Assembly: GCF_016907995.1 (NCBI RefSeq)
Contig: NZ_JAFBDA010000001.1
Span: 1-64,000 of the forward strand
Length of the DNA stretch: 64,000 nucleotides
Reading direction: 5' to 3'
From: Clostridium sardiniense
GTDB lineage: Bacteria > Bacillota > Clostridia > Clostridiales > Clostridiaceae
Made by a program: the position numbers and the translations under genes. The notes beneath the pieces were generated by a model, which searched no databases, was not told the origin of the DNA, and worked only from the letters and a program-made list of their open reading frames with translations. This document shows, in pieces, positions 48,117-54,958 of this stretch. Each line of letters begins with the position of its first letter. The first letter of the stretch is position 1.

Positions 48117-48145
48117 TTGTATGTAAGATACAATTTATTTATAAT
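48117..48145 (+). promoter_or_regulatory. Promoter of the orphan dltD (copy 1)
   Basis: TTGTAT (48117-48122), 17-bp spacer, TATAAT (48140-48145). Spacing and both hexamers are conserved in the second copy at 49934-49962. An ACAATTGT palindrome (48085-48092) lies upstream in both copies. It implies a leader of about 260 bases before the ATG at 48411. Confidence 0.65.
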
Positions 48146-48262
48146 AAATATGGATATTGTATAATATGCATAAAATAGTATAAAAATGGTTTTGTCAACA
48201 GAAAAATGACTGTAATAGTAGAATATTATCGTAAATATTTATATACAGAATAAATATCAATA

Positions 48263-48295
48263 AATACTATTAAGTAGTGGAAACTAAATAGTATT
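48263..48295 (+). other. Leader hairpin with GGAA tetraloop before orphan dltD
   Basis: AATACTATT and TAGT pair with ACTA and AATAGTATT around a GGAA (GNRA-type) loop, 13 base pairs with an AAG bulge. No U tract follows. It is absent from the leaders of the other two dltD genes. Confidence 0.55.
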
Positions 48296-48410
48296 AGAGA
48301 TATTTAAAATTAGTTATACAAGCAGTAACTTCATTATTTGTTGAAAATCATAAAGTTAATATATTAAATGATAATGTTATTTTATTTAAATTACTTAAAG
48401 GGGGGCTGAC

Positions 48411-49622
48411 ATGAAAAAATTATTATACTTTATAATACCAGTATTTATAGGTGTAGTTTTTGCATTTGGGTTAAATGAATTTTTAAATAAAGAAATAAAT
48501 GATTTATTTAAAAGTAAAAATTTAATACCTTTGAAAAATGAGTATGCATCTAATATAAAAGATAAAGGCGTATTATTAAATAATGAGCTTTTAACACAGG
48601 ATGATATAATGATGTTAGGTTCATCAGAACTTGCTCATACTATAAAAGATCAACATCCTACAAATTATTTTAATACAAATAGAAGTAGGAGTAATTTATT
48701 TACTGTAGGAAGGCCATATGATCAAAATTTACAACAAACTATTACTTTAGGAAGTACAGATCCTAATATAAAGAATAAAAAAGTGGTAATGTTAGTTTCT
48801 ATGCAAGCTTTTCTGGGGAAGTATGGAATAATGCCTGAGGATTTTCAAACATTATTTTCACCAAATCAATTCTATGAATTTTTAGACAATCCAATGATAT
48901 CGGAAAAAAATAAATATATAATGGCTAAAAGGGTTCATAATCTTTTACAGAAGAATGAAGATTATGCAAGTGAAATGATGTATGCAAAGCTATATAATAA
49001 TGAGAGTTTTTTAGGAAGAATTAAAAGAATAGTACTATACCCATATTTTGAATTAAGAAAAAATATGGTCAAGTTAAAGGAAAAAGGTGAATTATATTTA
49101 AAATTAAAAAAACTTCCGAATAAAACTCCTGAAGATAACAAAATAGGACAACCTATAAATTGGAATAAGGAAGAAGAACAAGCTATTAGGGAAGCGAAAA
49201 AGAGGACTAAAGGAAATAAGTATAAAGTTGATTATTCTTATTATGAATTTATGCTAAAAGAGTTACCTAAAATGAAAAATGCATATTCAAGAATTGATCT
49301 TTTAAAATCTACTGAGCTTGATGATTATAAACAATTTTTAAACCTATGCTCAGATCTTAAGATAAAACCAACTATAGTTATGTTGACAAATGCTAAGTGG
49401 TATTATGATTATACAGGGTTAACAGAAGAAAAACGATTTAAGTTGTATAACACTGTTGAAAAATTAGCTGAAGAAAAGGGATTTAAAGTTATAAATTTAA
49501 AAGATAAAGAAACTACAGATTATTATTTAAGAGATATTATGCATCTTGGAACTAAAGGTTGGGTAGATGTTAGTGAAAAAATTTATAAAGAATATAATCA
49601 AGAACAAATATTTAATAAGTAG
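48411..49622 (+). CDS. dltD: DltD-type D-alanyl transferase, orphan copy (DltD-1)
   Basis: Membrane-anchored extracellular protein of 403 residues that in the dlt pathway transfers D-alanine to teichoic acid. Residues 4-21 are an uncleaved signal anchor. The SGNH-like nucleophile box is MMLGSSELAH with Ser72, and the C-terminal box YLRDIMHLGTKGW carries the Asp and His of the triad. It starts after GGGGGG with a long leader. Unlike the two complete units downstream, it has no dltX, dltA, dltB or dltC behind it; the 3' end runs into a broken dltX frame and a terminator. It must rely on DltXABC made by the other units (inference). By eye it is closer to the third DltD than to the second. Confidence 0.88.
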   Translation: MKKLLYFIIPVFIGVVFAFGLNEFLNKEINDLFKSKNLIPLKNEYASNIKDKGVLLNNELLTQDDIMMLGSSELAHTIKDQHPTNYFNTNRSRSNLFTVGRPYDQNLQQTITLGSTDPNIKNKKVVMLVSMQAFLGKYGIMPEDFQTLFSPNQFYEFLDNPMISEKNKYIMAKRVHNLLQKNEDYASEMMYAKLYNNESFLGRIKRIVLYPYFELRKNMVKLKEKGELYLKLKKLPNKTPEDNKIGQPINWNKEEEQAIREAKKRTKGNKYKVDYSYYEFMLKELPKMKNAYSRIDLLKSTELDDYKQFLNLCSDLKIKPTIVMLTNAKWYYDYTGLTEEKRFKLYNTVEKLAEEKGFKVINLKDKETTDYYLRDIMHLGTKGWVDVSEKIYKEYNQEQIFNK

Positions 49623-49689
49623 TTTATATCAGAAATTAAAGTCTAATACCTATGAAAATTATATAATATTAGATACTAAGCCATGTTAA
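49567..49689 (+). pseudogene. Truncated dltX remnant behind orphan dltD
   Basis: The frame that encodes DltX in the other units opens at the equivalent ATG inside dltD (MLVKKFIKNIIKNKYLISS), but after 19 codons it continues as LYQKLKSNTYEN instead of the membrane segment and FIYNEF tail, and stops at 49689. Because the first part is forced by the overlapping dltD codons, the informative point is the loss of everything beyond the dltD stop, including the functional C-terminal motif. Confidence 0.65.
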
Positions 49690-49708
49690 GCGTGGCTTTT
49701 ATTTTTAT
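49678..49708 (+). terminator. Terminator after orphan dltD
   Basis: AAGCCATG (49678-49685) pairs with CGTGGCTT (49691-49698) over a TTAAG loop, followed by TTTATTTTTAT. It isolates the orphan dltD from the first complete unit. Confidence 0.8.
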
Positions 49709-49764
49709 ATAAATAATTCAACAATAATATAATAAAAATTATCCATTATAATGATGTACAAAAA

Positions 49765-49812
49765 GTAATTGATTGTGGTGTAGTTGTTAGCAGGAATATT
49801 GAATGTGAATAA
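49765..49812 (+). pseudogene. Decayed 3' end of a DUF1667 gene
   Basis: In frame, 49765-49812 reads KVIDCGVVVSRNIECE and a stop, matching the end of the intact DUF1667 protein at 47619-47972 (VDIVASRNIECA and a stop), including synonymous-level DNA similarity on both sides of the stop. There is no start or upstream domain. It marks the junction of a tandem duplication. Confidence 0.8.
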
Positions 49813-49969
49813 TAACTTTTAATTATTAAATATACACTAACGTAGAGCATAAATCATAAGAGAAGTTTAAAATCTTTTTCTTTTTTATACAATTTGAATT
49901 AACAATTGTAACAATTTTGACTTTCTTTTGTAATTGTATGTAAAGTCTAATTCATTTATAATAGATATT
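49776..49969 (+). repeat. Downstream, decayed copy of the duplicated segment
   Basis: Aligns with 47936-48152. Part of the terminator (its second arm) is deleted and many substitutions are present, but the promoter hexamers and their 17-bp spacing are preserved, as is the ACAATTGT palindrome. Confidence 0.85.
49934..49962 (+). promoter_or_regulatory. Promoter of the first complete dlt unit (copy 2)
   Basis: TTGTAT (49934-49939), 17-bp spacer, TATAAT (49957-49962), with a leader of about 145 bases to the dltD ATG. Same promoter as in front of the orphan dltD. Confidence 0.65.
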
Positions 49970-50114
49970 GTTATTGTATAATGTGTATAAAATAACATAA
50001 AATTACATAGAATTACAAATAAATAATTAAAATAGTAAATATTATATTAAAATTATTTGTACACAAATAAATTATAATTTGTTTTCATTAAAGTTATTAA
50101 GATGGGGGTATGGA

Positions 50115-51326
50115 ATGAAAAAATTATTATACTTTATAATACCAGTACTTATAGGAGGGATTTTTGCTTTTGGACTAAATAAATTTCTAGATAAAGAAAT
50201 AAATAGTTTATATCAAAGTAAAAATTTAGTGCCACTTATGGGTGAGTACGGAGCAGCTGTTAAAGATACAGGTGTCGGATTAAATAATCACTTTTTATCA
50301 CAAGGAGATATAATGATGATTGGTGCATCTGATTTTATACATGAGACTAGACAACATCCTGCATATTTTTTCAATACAAATAGAACTAGAAATAGAGCTT
50401 TTACAGTAGGTAAGTCGCTTACGCAAGAAGCTCAAGATGCAATTACAATAGGAAGTATGGATACGAATATAAAGGACAAGAAGGTTGTTTTATTAGTAGC
50501 CCTATCATGGTTTATGTATCCAGATGGTATTAGACCAAAGGATTTCCAAGTAAGATTTTCACCAGGGCAGTTCTATGCTTTTTTAAATAATCCAGATATA
50601 TCTGAGGAAAACAAAAAGAAGTTGAATGCTAGAGCTTCAGAACTTCTAAAAGGAAGCGACGAGTATAAATCAGAAAAGTTATATGCAGATATTTACAATT
50701 CAGATACATTCTTATCTAAAGTTCAAAAGACACTTTTATATCCATATTTTGAATTAAGAAAAGGAATGGTTTCTTTAAAGGAAAAGGGTATTTTATATTC
50801 AAGACTTAAAAAGCTTAAAAATAAAACATCAGAAGATGAAAAAAATGGACAAGAAATAGATTGGAAAGCTGAATATGACTTAGCTGTATCTGATGCTAAG
50901 AAAAGAGTTGGTAATAATCCATTTGGTGTAGACCAAAAGTATTATGATAAAACTTTAAAACCTAAACTTAAGAAATTAAAAAATCAGTATGCAAAAGTTG
51001 ATGTAGAAAATGCAAAAGAGATGGATGACTATAAGTTCTTCTTAGAGATATGTGAAGACTTAGGGATAAAGCCAACTATAGTTATAATACCTGGTTTACC
51101 TAAATATTATGATTATACTGGAGTAACAGCTGAGAAGAGAGAGGGCTTATATAATAAAATATCTAGGCTTGCAGAAGATAAAGGCTTTAACGTAATAAAT
51201 ACTAGTGACAGAGCTGGAGAACTTTATTATATGAGAGATGTTATGCACATTGGAACGAAAGGATGGTTGGATGTTAGTGAAAAATTATATAAGCAATTTA
51301 ATCAAGAACAAGTACCTATTAAGTAG
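50115..51326 (+). CDS. dltD: DltD-type D-alanyl transferase of unit 1 (DltD-2)
   Basis: Signal-anchored extracellular protein of 403 residues, first gene of the first complete dlt unit. The anchor (residues 4-21) and the C-terminal YMRDVMHIGTKGW box match the other two copies, but the nucleophile box is MMIGASDFIH in place of GSSEL: the aligned Ser72 remains while both neighbours change. The central region also differs most (TFLSKVQKTLLYPYFELRKGM is shared, the flanks are not). It is likely still active with altered acceptor or partner fit (inference). The frame is open from 50079, but GGGGG and the signal anchor point to the ATG at 50115. Its 3' end overlaps dltX by 56 bp. Confidence 0.88.
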   Translation: MKKLLYFIIPVLIGGIFAFGLNKFLDKEINSLYQSKNLVPLMGEYGAAVKDTGVGLNNHFLSQGDIMMIGASDFIHETRQHPAYFFNTNRTRNRAFTVGKSLTQEAQDAITIGSMDTNIKDKKVVLLVALSWFMYPDGIRPKDFQVRFSPGQFYAFLNNPDISEENKKKLNARASELLKGSDEYKSEKLYADIYNSDTFLSKVQKTLLYPYFELRKGMVSLKEKGILYSRLKKLKNKTSEDEKNGQEIDWKAEYDLAVSDAKKRVGNNPFGVDQKYYDKTLKPKLKKLKNQYAKVDVENAKEMDDYKFFLEICEDLGIKPTIVIIPGLPKYYDYTGVTAEKREGLYNKISRLAEDKGFNVINTSDRAGELYYMRDVMHIGTKGWLDVSEKLYKQFNQEQVPIK

Positions 51327-51417
51327 TATTGTTATAACAATAATTATAATAGCTGCAATATTAATAGTGACATTTGCACCATTTAAACAGATACCATTTA
51401 TTTATAATGAATTTTAA
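51271..51417 (+). CDS. dltX: DltX microprotein of unit 1
   Basis: Forty-eight residues, too short for most gene callers and overlapping the last 56 bp of dltD in another frame. It has a basic start (MLVKNYISNLIKNK), one membrane segment (residues 20-35, VITIIIIAAILIVTF) and the C-terminal tail PFIYNEF. That FIYNEF-type end is the hallmark of DltX, whose tyrosine (Tyr45 here) is proposed to carry D-alanine across or outside the membrane between DltC/DltB and DltD. AAGGATGG a few bases upstream can serve as ribosome site. It lies 17 bp before dltA. Conservation of frame, length and tail in unit 2 supports a real gene. Confidence 0.88.
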   Translation: MLVKNYISNLIKNKYLLSSIVITIIIIAAILIVTFAPFKQIPFIYNEF

Positions 51418-51434
51418 GCTAAGGGGATGTTAAC

Positions 51435-52955
51435 ATGGAAATAATTAGAGGTATTAAAAGATATGCTAAAACGGATAGAATAGCTTTAAAATGTGATGGT
51501 GAAAAACTATCATATAAAGATTTAGATAGATTTTCAGAAAGTATAGGAGCATATTTAAAAGAAAATCATAATGATAATACACCTATAGTTATATACGGAA
51601 ATAAAGATAACTTAATAATGGCTTGTATGATAGGAGCTTTAAAGTCAGGAAGAGCGTATGTGCCACTAGACATAAGTTTCCCAGTAGATAGAGTATTAAA
51701 TGTAACGGAAGAAGTTAAGCCTAAGGTAGTATTTAATTTTAGTGATTTATCATCAGATTCTTTTGGGCAAGGTGCTAAAGTAATAAACCAAGAAGAACTT
51801 GAAAGAATAATTGAAGACTATAAAGATGAAGTAATAATGGAAGAGGCATGGGTAAAGGAAGATGAGAATGCTTATATCCTATTTACTTCAGGAAGTACAG
51901 GAAAGCCAAAGGGAGTACAAATAAGTAGTAATAACTTAGATAACTTTGTTGAATGGATAAGTGAATACTTAAACATTGATGGAAGTGAAAAAGTTATAAT
52001 GAATCAAGCTGCGTATTCATTTGACCTTTCAGTAACAACTATATATCCAGGATTAACTCATGGTGCTACATTATTCTCATTATCAAAGAAGACATTAGCA
52101 GACTATAAAGAGTTATTTAAGCAATTAGACGAGTCAAAGATGAATATATGGGTATCAACACCATCATTTGCTGGAGTTTGCGTAACAGAAGCAAGCTTTA
52201 ACAGTGAAATGCTAGAGAATTTAGAATCAATGATATTTATAGGAGAAGTTCTTCCAAAGAACCTTTCAAAAGAGCTTATGGAAAGATTCCCAAGTACTAG
52301 AGTAGTAAATGGATACGGACCAACAGAAGCAACTGTTGGAATAAGTGCTAATGATATAACTAAAGAAATGCTTGAAGATGAAAAGAGTCTTCCAGTTGGA
52401 ACAGTTATGGAGACAACAAGAATTAGAATTGTTGATGAAAATGGACAAGACGTTAGAACTGGAGAAAAAGGAGAAATTGTAATAATAGGAAAGTCAGTTT
52501 CTAAAGGATATTTTAGAAACGAAGAAAAGACTAATGAAGTATTCTATTATGATGATTTTAATGGAGATGAATTCAGAGCATATAAAACAGGAGATATGGC
52601 TTACATATTAGATGGGAAGATATACTACTGTGGAAGAAAGGATTTCCAAATAAAGCTTAATGGCTTCAGAATCGAAATTGAAGATATAGAAAACAACTTA
52701 AGAAAGGTTGATAATGTAAGAAATGCAATAGTTCTTCCAATATACAAGGATGAAAAGATAGCTTATCTTCAAGGCGTAGTAGAGCTTAAAGAAAAGAATG
52801 AATTAAGTAATCTAAAAAATGGTATGATGATTAAAAAAGGATTAGAGAAGTTTATTCCAGGATATATGATACCAAGAAGCATTAAGGTAATAGAGGAATT
52901 CCCAACAAATATAAATGGAAAAATAGATAGAAAGAAACTTATGGAGGAAATGTAA
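51435..52955 (+). CDS. dltA: D-alanine:D-alanyl carrier protein ligase (unit 1)
   Basis: Cytoplasmic adenylating enzyme of 506 residues that activates D-alanine with ATP and loads it on the phosphopantetheine arm of DltC. ANL-family motifs: FTSGSTGKPKGVQIS (about residue 150), NQAAYSFDLSVTTIYPGL typical of DltA, NGYGPTEATVGIS, YKTGDMAYI, and a C-terminal NGKIDRKKL with the catalytic lysine. AAGGGGATG precedes the ATG. Its stop overlaps the dltB start (TAATG). About nine tenths identical by eye to the copy at 56288, with a 122-bp stretch (51789-51910) that is identical at every base. Confidence 0.95.
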   Translation: MEIIRGIKRYAKTDRIALKCDGEKLSYKDLDRFSESIGAYLKENHNDNTPIVIYGNKDNLIMACMIGALKSGRAYVPLDISFPVDRVLNVTEEVKPKVVFNFSDLSSDSFGQGAKVINQEELERIIEDYKDEVIMEEAWVKEDENAYILFTSGSTGKPKGVQISSNNLDNFVEWISEYLNIDGSEKVIMNQAAYSFDLSVTTIYPGLTHGATLFSLSKKTLADYKELFKQLDESKMNIWVSTPSFAGVCVTEASFNSEMLENLESMIFIGEVLPKNLSKELMERFPSTRVVNGYGPTEATVGISANDITKEMLEDEKSLPVGTVMETTRIRIVDENGQDVRTGEKGEIVIIGKSVSKGYFRNEEKTNEVFYYDDFNGDEFRAYKTGDMAYILDGKIYYCGRKDFQIKLNGFRIEIEDIENNLRKVDNVRNAIVLPIYKDEKIAYLQGVVELKEKNELSNLKNGMMIKKGLEKFIPGYMIPRSIKVIEEFPTNINGKIDRKKLMEEM

Positions 52956-54136
52956 TGACTTTTTCACAATATGGAGATTATTTTTATCTATACATACTCC
53001 TATTAACAGCAATTCCTGCTATAGTTTTAGGTTTATGTGGTAAAAAGATAAAAATATACGGAATGATTGCAACTGCATTCATGATATTTCTTATAGTAGG
53101 AATAAATGTACAGTTTAAATTCCTATGTATATTCATTATATGGGAAACACTTATAGTATATGGGTATCTATTTGTTAGAAAGAAAACAGATAGTAAATTA
53201 ATTTATAGAATATTCCTATTTGCATCAATGCTTCCGGTAATAATAAATAAGATTTCACCATACTTTAAGGTGTTATTACCTCAAGCTAAGATTGGAATAA
53301 TAGGATTTATAGGGATATCTTATTTAAATTTTAGAGTAATTCAGATAATTATTGAAATATATGATGGAGCGATAACAGAAGTAATACCTTCAACATACTT
53401 TTATTTTGTATTATTCTTTCCAACACTAAGTTCAGGACCTATTGATAGATCAAGAAGGTTTGAAAAGGACTTAGATAAGGTAATATCAAAGGATGAATAT
53501 ATAAATTCATATTTAATTCCAGGTCTTAAGAAGATTTTTATGGGGATTGGATATAAATTTGTTATAGCCTTTGCTATAAATACATTAGTATTAACAAAAA
53601 TAAAGATGGATCATGTTACATTTTTAAGGGCAATAAGTTATATGTATGCGTATAGCCTTTATTTATTCTTTGACTTTGGAGGATATAGCCTTTTTGCTGT
53701 TGGTACAAGCTATATATTTGGAATAAAGGCACCAGACAACTTTGATAAGCCATTTATAAGTAAAGATATGAAAGAATTCTGGACAAGATGGCATATATCA
53801 CTTTCAAGATGGTTTGGAGATTATATATTCTCAAGATTTGTAATTAGTTCAATGAGAAAGAAAAGATTTAAAAAGAGAGCTACAGCAGCACATTTTGCAC
53901 AGATTATCACAATGCTTGTAATGGGATTTTGGCATGGACTTACTTGGTATTATATAGTTTATGGTATTTACCAAGGTGTAGTTTTAGTATTAACTGATAT
54001 TTATCAAAAGAAATCAAAGTTCTATAAAGCTCATAAGAAGGAAAAGTGGTTCCAGATTGTACAGATAGTAATAACATTTAACATAGCATGTTTTGGTTTA
54101 TTAATATTCTCTGGATACTTCCATATGGTAAAGTAG
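52955..54136 (+). CDS. dltB: DltB MBOAT-family D-alanyl transfer protein (unit 1)
   Basis: Polytopic membrane O-acyltransferase of 393 residues, the channel-like enzyme that takes D-alanine from DltC at the inner face. Ten or more hydrophobic segments are visible. The MBOAT motif FWTRWHISLSRWF lies near residue 275 and the invariant histidine is His327 in MGFWHGLTWYYIVYG. It is co-translated with dltA. The final segment NIACFGLLIFSGYFHMVK is shorter than in many DltB proteins. A 121-bp gap separates it from dltC. Confidence 0.94.
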   Translation: MTFSQYGDYFYLYILLLTAIPAIVLGLCGKKIKIYGMIATAFMIFLIVGINVQFKFLCIFIIWETLIVYGYLFVRKKTDSKLIYRIFLFASMLPVIINKISPYFKVLLPQAKIGIIGFIGISYLNFRVIQIIIEIYDGAITEVIPSTYFYFVLFFPTLSSGPIDRSRRFEKDLDKVISKDEYINSYLIPGLKKIFMGIGYKFVIAFAINTLVLTKIKMDHVTFLRAISYMYAYSLYLFFDFGGYSLFAVGTSYIFGIKAPDNFDKPFISKDMKEFWTRWHISLSRWFGDYIFSRFVISSMRKKRFKKRATAAHFAQIITMLVMGFWHGLTWYYIVYGIYQGVVLVLTDIYQKKSKFYKAHKKEKWFQIVQIVITFNIACFGLLIFSGYFHMVK

Positions 54137-54257
54137 AATTATAATATTTTATAGATCATCAAAATGAAATTCATGTACTTTTTAATAGTAAATTATAAAA
54201 GTAATTATAAAATTAATATATATATAATTATATTTTTAAATAAGGAGATAGAAGAAA

Positions 54258-54485
54258 ATGCAAGAACAAGTAATAAATATTTTTGAAGAAGTAACTGGAT
54301 GCGACGAAATAAGAGAGGACTTAGAGATGGATTTATTTGAAGCTGGTCTTTTAGATTCACTTGCAATAATAGAAGTATTATTACAAATAGAAGAAAGGCT
54401 AGGAATAAAACTTCAACCAACAGATCTTGAAAGAACAGATATGGCAACTGTTAATAATTTAGTAACATTCTTAGAGAGTAGATAA
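54258..54485 (+). CDS. dltC: D-alanyl carrier protein (unit 1)
   Basis: Acyl-carrier-type protein of 75 residues. The phosphopantetheine attachment serine is Ser34 in AGLLDSLAIIEVLLQ, followed by the recognition helix QIEERLGIKLQPTDLE. It shuttles D-alanine from DltA to DltB. A GGAGATAG site precedes the ATG. It is the last gene of the unit, 25 bp before the terminator. Confidence 0.95.
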   Translation: MQEQVINIFEEVTGCDEIREDLEMDLFEAGLLDSLAIIEVLLQIEERLGIKLQPTDLERTDMATVNNLVTFLESR

Positions 54486-54510
54486 TTAATTTAAAAAGGA
54501 ATTATGATTA

Positions 54511-54541
54511 AAACCGACCTAAATAATAGGTTGGTTTTTTT
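54511..54541 (+). terminator. Terminator of dlt unit 1
   Basis: AAACCGACCTA (54511-54521) pairs with TAGGTTGGTTT (54527-54537) over a five-base loop, followed by a T run to 54541. Confidence 0.92.
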
Positions 54542-54888
54542 GCGTAATTTTATGAATAAATATAGAAACTATTTTCATTTATAGAATTATATTTTATAGG
54601 GGATTAGATACCTAGAAATATATTAGTTATTAGGGATTATATTATGGCGGTTAATTTAGGGAGGGAGCTTATGACTTAAACAATAGCTTCTGAGTGAAAA
54701 AATAGGAGTAGAAATGGATAATTTGTAAAAATACTTAAAAAAAAATAGTTAATAATTTGTTAAATGATTAAAAGTAAAAATCAAGTAATACATTAAAAAA
54801 CGGCTGTATTACGTATTTATTTAATTTTAAAAAATAAGTTTTAGTATTTTTTAAGATATTATTCATTGTTTGTTAAAAAGGATTAAAT
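54542..54888. other. Spacer between the two dlt units
   Basis: About 345 bp of AT-rich DNA. It has an orphan ribosome-site sequence GGGAGGGAG (54658-54668) followed by ATG ACT TAA, and a GTAATACA/TGTATTAC stem (54785-54812) without U tract. It does not resemble the promoter segments in front of the other two dltD genes. No gene is supported. Confidence 0.45.
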
Positions 54889-54925
54889 TTATGTAATTGA
54901 TTATCTTACATAATAGTAATACTAT
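54889..54925 (+). promoter_or_regulatory. Promoter and overlapping palindrome of dlt unit 2
   Basis: TTGATT (54897-54902), 17-bp spacer, TACTAT (54920-54925). An inverted repeat TTATGTAA (54889-54896) and TTACATAA (54906-54913) brackets the -35. Its minus strand contains TATGTAAGATA, which also occurs in the spacer of the copy 1 promoter at 48120-48130, so a shared regulator is possible. Confidence 0.45.
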
Positions 54926-54958
54926 TTTTATTGAATTTTATTTAGAGAGGAGCCAGGT

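Larger units (their letters stand above)
47936..48152 (+). repeat. Upstream copy of a duplicated segment (DUF1667 end plus dlt promoter region)
   Basis: From the last codons of the DUF1667 gene through a terminator and the promoter in front of the first dltD, this segment aligns with 49776-49969. Shared landmarks in the same order: GTTGYTAGCAGRAATATWGAATGTG, TACACTAACRTARAGC, CATAAGAG, ATTAACAATTGTAA, ATTTTGACTT and TTGTAATTGTATGTAA. This is evidence for tandem duplication. Confidence 0.85.

Noticed and set aside
49623-50114. Possible insertion sequence or transposon between orphan dltD and unit 1
   Set aside because: No transposase frame or terminal inverted repeats; the segment is explained by decayed DUF1667 and promoter DNA.
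50318-50350. Idea that DltD-2 is catalytically dead because GSSEL is changed
   Set aside because: Alignment keeps the nucleophile at Ser72 (GAS against GSS) and the C-terminal Asp/His box is intact, so loss of activity is not supported.
54658-54680. GGGAGGGAG followed by ATG ACT TAA between the dlt units
   Set aside because: A start codon with a stop two codons later codes for nothing; it may be a relic of the duplication but there is no homology to support that.
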